DNA of 64,000 nucleotides from Kineococcus gynurae (GTDB lineage Bacteria > Actinomycetota > Actinomycetes > Actinomycetales > Kineococcaceae). This document shows, piece by piece, positions 51,933-59,338 of this stretch; the stretch's first letter is position 1, and every line of letters begins with the position of its first letter. The notes beneath the pieces were generated by a model. That model did not search any database. It saw only the letters and a list, made by a program, of their open reading frames with translations, and was not told the origin of the DNA. A program made the translations under genes and the position numbers. The stretch lies in assembly GCF_050871315.1 (NCBI RefSeq), contig NZ_JBJLRE010000002.1. The stretch is one strand, 5' to 3'.

Positions 51933-53205
51933 GGGCGTCCTGCCGGCGGTGCTCGGCGTGGCCCCACTCCCGCTGCAGGTCGGTGTCCCGGGCGGGCCGG
52001 GCGGAAACCCCCGCCGGCGCCGGACACGCCTCCGCGCGGTCCGCCCGCCCGAGACCGGCCCGCGCGAGATCACGGGTTCGGTGCACGCGCAGGTGCTCGC
52101 CGACGCTCACCGGGCCCCGGTCGACGAGGTCGGTCAGGTCGCGCAGACCGGCCCCGACCAGCCGCACGGGGGTGTCGACCTCGGCCAGGAACCGACTGCG
52201 CCGCAGCAGGTCGGCGGGGACCGGCCCGACGTGGACGCGCGGGTCGCGCAACCGGTCGGCCGCGCCGCCTTCGAACAACCACACGGCCGCGTCCGTGCCG
52301 CGCAGCAGATCGGCGACGCAGGCGACGACGTCGGCGGGGTCGGCGCCGGTGTCGTCCAGGGTGACGACCACGTCGGGCACGTCCCAGACCAGACCGGTCC
52401 CGCGGGCCAGCGGGTCGGGCACGAACCGGGCCAGGGTCAGCCCCTCCTGGTTGCGGGCCCGTCGGGCGTCGAGATCGCGGCCGGCGAAGTCGGGGCCGTC
52501 GTGCCAGGCGACCGCGGTGGGCACGTGCCGGAACTCGGCCCCGGAGTTCCAGCACCGGTGGGCGAACTCCCAGTCCTCCCCGCCGTACCCGACGAACTCC
52601 TCCTCGAACCCGCCGACGACGTCGAAGGTCTCGCGACGCACGCCGAGGACCGCCGAGATCACGAAGCGGTAGGCGTCGGGACCGGCCGTCCGGAGGTTCT
52701 CCGTGCGGCGGTAGGCGTCGCGCAGCCACGCCGGTTCCTCGAACTCGGCGGGGGCCGGCCCCCCGGCGAACCACGCGCGCAGCTCGGTCGGTCCGAACCG
52801 GGAGAGGTCGGCGTGCCGGCGTCGGCCGACCACGAGATCGGCGGGCGGGTCGGACGACGTCGCCGGGGCGACGGCGGCCAGCAGGGCGCCCACGTACCCC
52901 GGTTCGGGGACGGTGTCGGCGTCGAGGAACACCAGGAACTCCGCGTCGGTCGCGGCGGCCCCCAGGTTGCGCGCGGCCGCCGCGCGGAAACCCCGGTCGG
53001 GTTGGGCGACGACCCGCACGGGGTAGGGCCGCGGGCCCGGGTCGGGACGGGTGGGGGAGCCGTCGTCGGCCACGACCACGTCGAGCGTCACCCCCTTGGG
53101 AAGGCGCTGCAGTTCGAGGCCGGTCAGGACGAGGTCCAGGCGTCGCGGGTCGTCGAAGTGGGGGACGACGACGCCGACGGTGCCCGGGGTACGGTCGGGG
53201 CTCAC
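51901..53205 (-). CDS. Glycosyltransferase family 2 with GT7-like C-terminal segment
   Basis: 434 aa. GT-A fold: VGVVVPHFDDPRRLDLVLTGL, DDGSPTRP, and FLDADTVPEPGYVGALL with the DxD motif. GGFEEEFVGYGGEDWEFAHRCW is the ED-type acceptor motif. A second half (about residues 270-400) carries a further domain without clear relatives. The last 35 residues are rich in Arg and may be an overrun. It begins on the GTGA-type edge of the next gene (overlap with 53202). Confidence 0.85.
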   Translation of the reverse strand: MSPDRTPGTVGVVVPHFDDPRRLDLVLTGLELQRLPKGVTLDVVVADDGSPTRPDPGPRPYPVRVVAQPDRGFRAAAARNLGAAATDAEFLVFLDADTVPEPGYVGALLAAVAPATSSDPPADLVVGRRRHADLSRFGPTELRAWFAGGPAPAEFEEPAWLRDAYRRTENLRTAGPDAYRFVISAVLGVRRETFDVVGGFEEEFVGYGGEDWEFAHRCWNSGAEFRHVPTAVAWHDGPDFAGRDLDARRARNQEGLTLARFVPDPLARGTGLVWDVPDVVVTLDDTGADPADVVACVADLLRGTDAAVWLFEGGAADRLRDPRVHVGPVPADLLRRSRFLAEVDTPVRLVGAGLRDLTDLVDRGPVSVGEHLRVHRTRDLARAGLGRADRAEACPAPAGVSARPARDTDLQREWGHAEHRRQDALTGRCGPRPG

Positions 53206-54182
53206 CCCCGGACCTCGATCCGGCGCAACAGGTCCCGGACGGCGAGCACCGTCTCCGCGAGGTCGGGGGCGCCGCGCCGCCCGGGGTCGGCGAAGGTCCG
53301 GGCGGGGTCGGCGAACGCCTCGGCGAGGGCGCCGCGGAGGTCGGAGGTCAGCAGGAGGGAACCCGGGTTGCGCTCCTCGAACTCCTCCGCCCAGGGACTC
53401 GGGGGGACGATCGGACGACGGCCGGCGGCGACCCAGGTGCCGATCGACCCGGACGCCGACAGGTGCTCGTGGGCGGCGACGGGGATCACGGGGGAACGCA
53501 ACCGCCCGAGCAGGACGTCGTCCTCGAGGTACCCGGTCACCGTGAACCGTCGGCCCAGTTCCGCCGCCCGCGCGGCCAGGGCCTCGGCCAGGTCCTCGTG
53601 CCCGGGGGACGTGCGGCCGAGGGCCACCAGGCCCACGTCGGCGGGGAGCCCGCTCATCGCGGCCAGCGTCGGGACGTGGCCCTTGCCGGGGTAGAGGTAA
53701 CCGAGGACGGCCACCGCGGTGGGTCGTGCGCCGGGGTCCACCGGCGCGGTCGCCCGGTCCGGTCGGAGGGTGGGGACGGGCAGCGGCACGACCGTCACCG
53801 GGCTGCTCGTCGTCAGCAACCCCCGCTCGTGCCGTGAGCTCACCACGACGTGCCGGGCGGCGTCGGCCACCCGCGAGTAGGCGAGGCGGCGTCGGGGGAA
53901 GTTCCGTTCACCGTCGCTGGGTTGCGGCAGGTCGTGCAGCGTCACGAGCAGCGGGACGCGCCGGGCGAGGGCGACGAGGCGGTCGGCCGCGTCCTCCGGC
54001 CCGTCCCCGAACAACCGGTCGGTGACGTGGACGTGCACCGGGCCGGACCCCAGGTCGGCGTCGAGCAGCTCGATCCCGCCGCGCAGGACGACGTCGTGGG
54101 CCTCGGCCTGCGCGAGCGCGGCGGCGGTCACCCCGTGCCGGGGGTCGCCGACGGCCAGCAGGGTGGAACGGGTCCGGATCAC
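53202..54182 (-). CDS. Glycosyltransferase, GT-B/GT4-like
   Basis: 326 aa. Two Rossmann halves: VPLLVTLHDLPQPSDG and VVVSSRHERGLL in the first, VLGYLYPGKGH, VALGRTSPGHEDL and AAGRRPIVPPSPWAEEF in the second. Part of a coupled string: its GTG start overlaps the upstream stop (GTGA). Donor and acceptor unknown. Confidence 0.8.
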   Translation of the reverse strand: MIRTRSTLLAVGDPRHGVTAAALAQAEAHDVVLRGGIELLDADLGSGPVHVHVTDRLFGDGPEDAADRLVALARRVPLLVTLHDLPQPSDGERNFPRRRLAYSRVADAARHVVVSSRHERGLLTTSSPVTVVPLPVPTLRPDRATAPVDPGARPTAVAVLGYLYPGKGHVPTLAAMSGLPADVGLVALGRTSPGHEDLAEALAARAAELGRRFTVTGYLEDDVLLGRLRSPVIPVAAHEHLSASGSIGTWVAAGRRPIVPPSPWAEEFEERNPGSLLLTSDLRGALAEAFADPARTFADPGRRGAPDLAETVLAVRDLLRRIEVRG

Positions 54183-55087
54183 GCGCCCGATGCTCGCAGC
54201 AGATCGAGCAGGGCGCCGTGCCGGCGCAGCCCGGCGGCGACGACCTCGGGGTGCGCGGCGTACCAGTCGGCCTGGACCCGGCGGATCTCCTCGTCGGGCA
54301 CGGCACGACCGGCCACGAGCCAGTCCCGGCGCACGGTCGCGGGCGTGACCGGCAGCCCCTGCGCGGCGAGGGTCTCGGGCAGGCGGGGGGCGTGGACGGA
54401 ATCCAGCAGGACGCGGCCCGGGTCGGCGACCGCGACCCGGATGCCGCACCGGGCCAGGGCCCGTTCCGCCACCCCGCGCAGGACGAGGTTCCCGGGATGG
54501 TTGATCACCTGGCAGGCCTCGGCCCCCGCGGCCACGAACAGGTCGTCGGCGGCGACGGTGCCGTGCCGTTCGGTCCGTGCCCGGAGTTCGGTGATCGAGT
54601 TCTCCCGGATGGTGCGCACGGCCTCGGGGCCGGGAATCTCCGGGATCGGGGAACCCGCGGCGGCCGCCAGCACGCGGAGATCGTGGTAGGGAACCCCGGG
54701 CGGATCCCCGAGGGGGGTACGGACGATCACCTGGAACGGGTGCAGGGCCGACCAGCGCAGGACCGGCAGCATGATCACGGGAGCCGCGTTCGGCGCGAGT
54801 TCCATGATCTCGGCCGTACCCAGCCGCAGATCGCGGTAGCCGGCGCGGATCGGTTGGCTCATCACGAGATCCGCGCGACCCAGCAGCTTCGCCAACCAGG
54901 GGAGGTCGTCGGCGGTCAGTTCGTGCACCGGGGGGATCCGGACGGTGCGGAGGTGGGGGGACACGAGGACCCGCAGCGACTCGGCCTGGCAGTTGCCGTG
55001 GATCACCAGCAGTGGCCCGGTCCCGGCGGGGATCTCCTGCAGGCCGTAGAAGATCCCGTAGTGCCTCCGGCGTCCCTCGTCCCCCAC
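54179..55087 (-). CDS. WcbI-like capsule biosynthesis protein
   Basis: 302 aa. The motif VIHGNCQAESLRVLV near residue 28 is the signature of the WcbI family, putative acetyl- or sulfo-transfer enzymes in polysaccharide biosynthesis that bind coenzyme A. Further segments: MSQPIRAGYRDLRLGT and VIMLPVLRWSALHPFQ. A C-terminal TPATVRRDWLVAGRAVP follows. GTG start with a leaderless -10. Confidence 0.8.
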   Translation of the reverse strand: MGDEGRRRHYGIFYGLQEIPAGTGPLLVIHGNCQAESLRVLVSPHLRTVRIPPVHELTADDLPWLAKLLGRADLVMSQPIRAGYRDLRLGTAEIMELAPNAAPVIMLPVLRWSALHPFQVIVRTPLGDPPGVPYHDLRVLAAAAGSPIPEIPGPEAVRTIRENSITELRARTERHGTVAADDLFVAAGAEACQVINHPGNLVLRGVAERALARCGIRVAVADPGRVLLDSVHAPRLPETLAAQGLPVTPATVRRDWLVAGRAVPDEEIRRVQADWYAAHPEVVAAGLRRHGALLDLLRASGA

Positions 55088-55100
55088 GATCTCCAGCCTA
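55088..55100 (-). promoter_or_regulatory. Leaderless -10 element for the WcbI-like gene
   Basis: Minus-strand TAGGCT (55100-55095), 7 nt, then GTG 55087. It should drive the three-gene unit down to 51901. Confidence 0.5.
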
Positions 55101-55131
55101 GTGGCGCCCTCGTGGTGCGCGTCCGGAAGCG

Positions 55132-56352
55132 ATGATCAACAGGTCCCGGGGGGGCGGTCATGGTTCACTCCCGCTTGTGCGCCGAGTCCACCGTCCGTCC
55201 TCCGGTTTCCGATCTCCCCTCCGGATCGCCGTGATCGGCCCGTCGGCGCACCCCGTCGTGGAGCCCTACGCCGGCGGCCTGGAGTCCTTCGTCGGAACCC
55301 TGACGGCCGGGCTGCGCGAACGCGGTCACGACGTCACGTTGTTCGCTGCCGCCGGTTCCGCCGGTGCCGACACGTCGCTCAGTTTCCCGGGCGTCGGGTG
55401 GCACCCCAGCGAGATCGCGGCCGGTGACACCTCGATGCCCGCGGCCCGTTTCATGGCCGACCACCACGCGCACCTGCGCCTGATGACGGCGCTGCGCCGC
55501 GACTTCCGCGGCCGCCTCGACGTGGTGCACAACAACTCCCTGCACTACCTGCCGCTGTCCATGGCCGAGACCCTGCCCTTCCCGCTGCTGACGACCCTGC
55601 ACACGCCGCCGACGCCGTGGTTGGAGTCGGCGATCCTGGCCGGGGGTGGCGGGGCGGGCGCGGACACGGTCTTCACCTGTGTGAGCGCGTCCACCGCCCG
55701 GCAGTGGACCCACGTCGTCGCCGAGCCGCGGGTGATCCCGAACGGGGTGCCGGTGCACCAGTGGCCGCTCGGCCCGGGCGGGGGCAACCTCCTCTGGTTC
55801 GGGCGCATCTGCCCCGAGAAGGCCCCGCACCTCGCGGTCGCCGCGGCCACCCGGGCCGGACGCGACCTCGATCTCGTCGGCCCGATCTCGGACCCGGCCT
55901 ACTTCGAGGCGCTCATCCGGCCCGAGCTGGGGGACCGGGTGGGGTCGCGCATCCGTTACCTGGGTCACCTCGGGGGCGCCGAGCTCGCCGACCGGGTGGG
56001 CCGCGCCGCCGCGGTCCTGGTGACCCCGGTGTGGGACGAACCCTTCGGCCTGGTGATCGCCGAGGCCGCCATGTGCGGGACCCCGACCATCGCCTTCGAC
56101 CGCGGCGGGGTCAGCGAGACCCTGGGGGCGGGCGGGCTGGCCCCCGTGGGCCTGACCGTCCCCGAGGGGGACGTCGACGCGATGGCCGCCGCCATCGGCC
56201 CGGCGACCGCGCTGGACCGGGCCGCGGTGCGGGCCCGCGCGGTGCGCCGGTTCGGGGTGGACCGGGTCGTGGACGCCTACGAGGCGCTCTACCGCGAGGT
56301 GGTCGCCGGCGCCGCGGACCTCACCGACCAGGTCGACGAAGCCGCGTCGTAG
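55132..56352 (+). CDS. Glycosyltransferase family 4
   Basis: 406 aa from ATG 55132, or 391 aa from GTG 55177 just before the fold. GT-B: GPSAHPVVEPYAGGLESFVGTL binds the acceptor side, and WFGRICPEKAPHLAVAAA, PVWDEPFGLVIAEAAMCGTPTIAF with the E-x7-E motif binds the nucleotide sugar. Its 3' end overlaps the convergent GT2 gene by 64 nt. Confidence 0.88.
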   Translation: MINRSRGGGHGSLPLVRRVHRPSSGFRSPLRIAVIGPSAHPVVEPYAGGLESFVGTLTAGLRERGHDVTLFAAAGSAGADTSLSFPGVGWHPSEIAAGDTSMPAARFMADHHAHLRLMTALRRDFRGRLDVVHNNSLHYLPLSMAETLPFPLLTTLHTPPTPWLESAILAGGGGAGADTVFTCVSASTARQWTHVVAEPRVIPNGVPVHQWPLGPGGGNLLWFGRICPEKAPHLAVAAATRAGRDLDLVGPISDPAYFEALIRPELGDRVGSRIRYLGHLGGAELADRVGRAAAVLVTPVWDEPFGLVIAEAAMCGTPTIAFDRGGVSETLGAGGLAPVGLTVPEGDVDAMAAAIGPATALDRAAVRARAVRRFGVDRVVDAYEALYREVVAGAADLTDQVDEAAS

Positions 56353-57167
56353 TCCGCGAGCCCCAGCTCGCGGAAGGCGGTCAACCACCCCTCCATCGGG
56401 AACCAGCCCCACCGACGGTGGAACACCGTGGCGTTGCGGACGATCGCGTGCAGGTGCTGCACCGGCGGCCGCGACGTCGGATGGTGCTGGTGGAAGGCGT
56501 GCGCCCCGCCGACCCAGAACAGGGTGCCGCCCTGCTGCTGCAGCACGGCGGCCAGGTCGGTGTCCTCGGCGCCGTAGCCCGTGTACTCCTCGCAGAAGCC
56601 GCCGAGCCGCTCGAGGTCCGCCGCGGTCACGGCGAAGGACAACGACCAGAACAGCCAGCGCTCGTCGGCGGTCGCGGCCCGCACCTGTCCCGCGGGCAGG
56701 TCGGGGCGGGCGGGGTGGGGGCGCGCGACGAGTTCGGCCCGGTCGTAGTGCGGGGGGTCGAGCGCGGGGGGCAGGTAGGTCACCGCCCCGCAGAGCAGCG
56801 CCGGGCCCTCGCCGCGGACCAGCGGGCCGGTCGCGGCCCGGGCGTAGGCGTCGAGCAGCTCCGCGTCGGGGACGCAGTCCACGTCGAGCAGGACGAGCAG
56901 GTCGGCGCCCGCCCCGATCGCCGTGCGGGCCGCGGTGTTGCGGGCGCGGGCCAGGGGCAGCTCCCCGTCGAGGACCGGGACGTCCACGACGATCGTCCGT
57001 CCCGCCGTCGACCCGGCCGTGAACTCCGCGACCACGCCCGCGACCCCGGCGTCCCCCATGGCGACGACCACGTGGAGGTCGGCCCGGCGCCGGCTGCGGG
57101 CCAGCCCCGCCAGCTGACCGCGCAGGTGGTCGTGCCGACCGGCGACGATGGTGAGGACGGCGATCAC
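56289..57167 (-). CDS. Glycosyltransferase family 2, GT7-like
   Basis: 292 aa. DxD in LLVLLDVDCVPDAELL, acceptor motif GFCEEYTGYGAEDTDLAAVLQQQ near residue 200, then HAFHQHHPTSRPPVQHL with a His cluster seen in related galactosyltransferases. It overlaps the preceding gene stop by GTGA. The last 20 residues lie within the convergent GT4 gene. Confidence 0.85.
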   Translation of the reverse strand: MIAVLTIVAGRHDHLRGQLAGLARSRRRADLHVVVAMGDAGVAGVVAEFTAGSTAGRTIVVDVPVLDGELPLARARNTAARTAIGAGADLLVLLDVDCVPDAELLDAYARAATGPLVRGEGPALLCGAVTYLPPALDPPHYDRAELVARPHPARPDLPAGQVRAATADERWLFWSLSFAVTAADLERLGGFCEEYTGYGAEDTDLAAVLQQQGGTLFWVGGAHAFHQHHPTSRPPVQHLHAIVRNATVFHRRWGWFPMEGWLTAFRELGLADYDAASSTWSVRSAAPATTSR

Positions 57168-58132
57168 CGTGACGCCTCCCGGGCCGAGGCGAGCCGTTCC
57201 AGCCAGACCGCGGTCCGCCGGGCGCCGTCGCCGGGGGACCAGGCCTGCCAGACCGCCCCCCCGACGCCGCGGGCGCGGTCGAGCAGGCCGGGCCAGTCCG
57301 CGGCGGGCGGCCAGGCGTCGAGGGCCACGATGCCCAGCTCCCGCAGCCGCTCCACCCGACGGTGCTGCTCGGCGAACGGGCGGTGCTGGGCCACCACCAC
57401 GGCGGGGCGGCGCGCGGCGGCGACCTCGGCCACCGCGTTGTGCCCGCCGTGCACGACCACGACCTCGGCGGCCCCCAGGTCCGCCCAGACGTCCGGACCC
57501 GGGGTGGCCCAGGTCCAGCCCGGGGTCGCGGCCTCGGCGGCCGCGAGCTGGGTGGCGTCGACGTCGGAGCCACCGAGCCCCCACAGCCGCAGCACCCGCC
57601 CGGTGCCCGGGACGGGCGTGGGGGAGAGATGGTCGAAGCGGGAGAACGCCCCCACGTGGTGGACCTCGCCCGTCGTCCGACCGGCGGGGGCGGGCCAAGG
57701 GGCGAAGAGCGCGGTGGCCGCGGCCCGGCCGAGCGTGTGCACGGGGTCGTCGCGGTCGCCGAGCATCGCGGCGACCACCACCGGGACCCCGTGCAACCGC
57801 AGCAGCAGCGTCATCTCGACCGAGACGTCCACGACGACGAGGGCGGGGCGGGCGGCCGCGACCCAGGACGAGACCCGCGCCGCCCGCTCGCGCAGCCCGG
57901 GGTGGTCCAGAGGCACCCAGTGCAGCCGCCCGCCGGCCGTCGCGTCGGCGTCGGGCAGCGGGGCGGGGACGTCGTCGCGGGGCAGCTCGACCCAGTCGCC
58001 GGGCCAGCCGTCCGGGGCGGGGAGGGAGCTGAGGCCGGTCACGGGCCGGTCCAGGTGCTGCGCGACGGCGAGCGCCCGGCGGCGGTGGCCGTCGCCCTGG
58101 TGGTGGACGTAGTAGCCGATCGGTGCGCTCAC
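57164..58132 (-). CDS. Glycosyltransferase, MurG/GT28-like
   Basis: 322 aa. N-terminal IGYYVHHQGDGHRRRALAVAQHL resembles the glycine-rich acceptor loop of GT28 proteins. C-terminal AAEVVVVHGGHNAVAEVAAARRPAVVVA with HRPFAEQH matches the donor-binding end. Coupled on both sides by GTGA overlaps. Confidence 0.85.
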   Translation of the reverse strand: MSAPIGYYVHHQGDGHRRRALAVAQHLDRPVTGLSSLPAPDGWPGDWVELPRDDVPAPLPDADATAGGRLHWVPLDHPGLRERAARVSSWVAAARPALVVVDVSVEMTLLLRLHGVPVVVAAMLGDRDDPVHTLGRAAATALFAPWPAPAGRTTGEVHHVGAFSRFDHLSPTPVPGTGRVLRLWGLGGSDVDATQLAAAEAATPGWTWATPGPDVWADLGAAEVVVVHGGHNAVAEVAAARRPAVVVAQHRPFAEQHRRVERLRELGIVALDAWPPAADWPGLLDRARGVGGAVWQAWSPGDGARRTAVWLERLASAREASR

Positions 58133-59187
58133 GACCGGACCGCCTGGGCGCCGACCCCGGCGCGCAGGGCGCGGTAGAGCTCCCCGTGGCGACGGGCGAC
58201 CTCGGCGGCCTGCCGTCGGCGCCGACCGGGATCGACCCGGTGGCCCGGCCGGGTCAGGGCCAGGGCCACCGACCCGGCGACGTCGGCCGGGTCGAGGGGC
58301 ACGAACGGCTGCTGGTCGCGCAGGTGCCCGTAGGGCAGCGCCAGCACCGTCGTCCCCAGGTCGGCGCACAGCTCCAGCCAGCCCGAGTGCGTGCCGTGCG
58401 CGGAGGGGACGAGAGAGACGTCGAGCCCGCGCAGCCAGTTGCGCAGCCCCGCGTCGTCGAGCCGCTCGTCCAGCTCCCGCACGCGCACCCCGGCCCGCCG
58501 CCACCCCGCCACCCGCTCCGCGAGCCCCGGGTCGGCCCGGACGAACCCGGGGCGCAACGCCTCCGCGTGCACGAGGACCTCGACCGGAACCCCCCGGTCG
58601 AGCCCCGCCCGCAGTGCCGCGTCCAGCAGCGGCCAGGGAGCGAGGTTGGCCCGCAGGCTCTTCAGGTGCAGCCCCAGACCGCCGCCGCGGGGCGGCCGGT
58701 CCGCGTCGAGCTCCGCGTCGGGGACCACGGGGGGGTGCGCGACGACTCCCGCCGCCACCCCGAAGTCCGTCGCGAGCTCGGCGGCGGCGCCCGGGGTCAG
58801 GGTGAGGACCGCGTCGGCGTGCTCCAGCAGGACCGCGAGGCGCTCGCGGTAGGGCTGCTGGGCGTCGGAGGGCAGGTGCGGCAGGACGAGGTCGTGGACG
58901 GTCACGACCAGGGTGGCCCCGACCTCGCGCACCGCCCCGACGAGCTCGCGGAGCTCGGCCGGGGTGCGGTTCTCGAAGCCGAAGTGGACGTGCAGCACGT
59001 CGAACCCGCCGCCGTGGGCGCGGACCCACCGCGCGTCCAGCGCGGGCGAGGTCCACGGGTCCGGGCCCGGCCCCGGGTCGACCGGCACCACCCCGGGCCC
59101 CAGCAACCGTCGGGAGTAGTCGTGGTCGGCCGGGACGTGCAGCACGCGCAGGACGGTCGGGGGTGGGGCCTCGGGCACGGAGGTCAC
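58129..59187 (-). CDS. Glycosyltransferase, GT4-like
   Basis: 352 aa. VLHVHFGFENRTPAELRELVGAV and VVTVHDLVLPHLPS in the first half; DVSLVPSAHGTHSGWLELCADLGTTVLALPYG in the second, with the Glu of the donor site in WLEL. A Gly-rich N-terminal 15 residues is likely flexible. It is first in the three-gene minus-strand unit 59187-56289. GTG 59178 is an alternative start. Confidence 0.82.
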   Translation of the reverse strand: MTSVPEAPPPTVLRVLHVPADHDYSRRLLGPGVVPVDPGPGPDPWTSPALDARWVRAHGGGFDVLHVHFGFENRTPAELRELVGAVREVGATLVVTVHDLVLPHLPSDAQQPYRERLAVLLEHADAVLTLTPGAAAELATDFGVAAGVVAHPPVVPDAELDADRPPRGGGLGLHLKSLRANLAPWPLLDAALRAGLDRGVPVEVLVHAEALRPGFVRADPGLAERVAGWRRAGVRVRELDERLDDAGLRNWLRGLDVSLVPSAHGTHSGWLELCADLGTTVLALPYGHLRDQQPFVPLDPADVAGSVALALTRPGHRVDPGRRRRQAAEVARRHGELYRALRAGVGAQAVRS

Positions 59188-59338
59188 GCCACCACGGCCC
59201 CGCCGCCGGAGCAACCCGGCCCGGACCGTGACCCGGCCGGCCCGAGCGTCGGGCTCAAGCACCGGGCTCGACGGGCCGACGTCAGGACGGGGACCACGAG
59301 GGGCCCCCGCGCCCCGACGCACGAGGAGGTCACCGGGA

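Noticed and set aside
59256..59290. Flagellar-type sigma promoter (CTCA...GCCGAC) before the diguanylate cyclase
   Set aside because: The spacing is 17 instead of about 15-16 and the -10 part GCCGAC lacks the final ATA, so the match is not better than chance in this GC-rich DNA.
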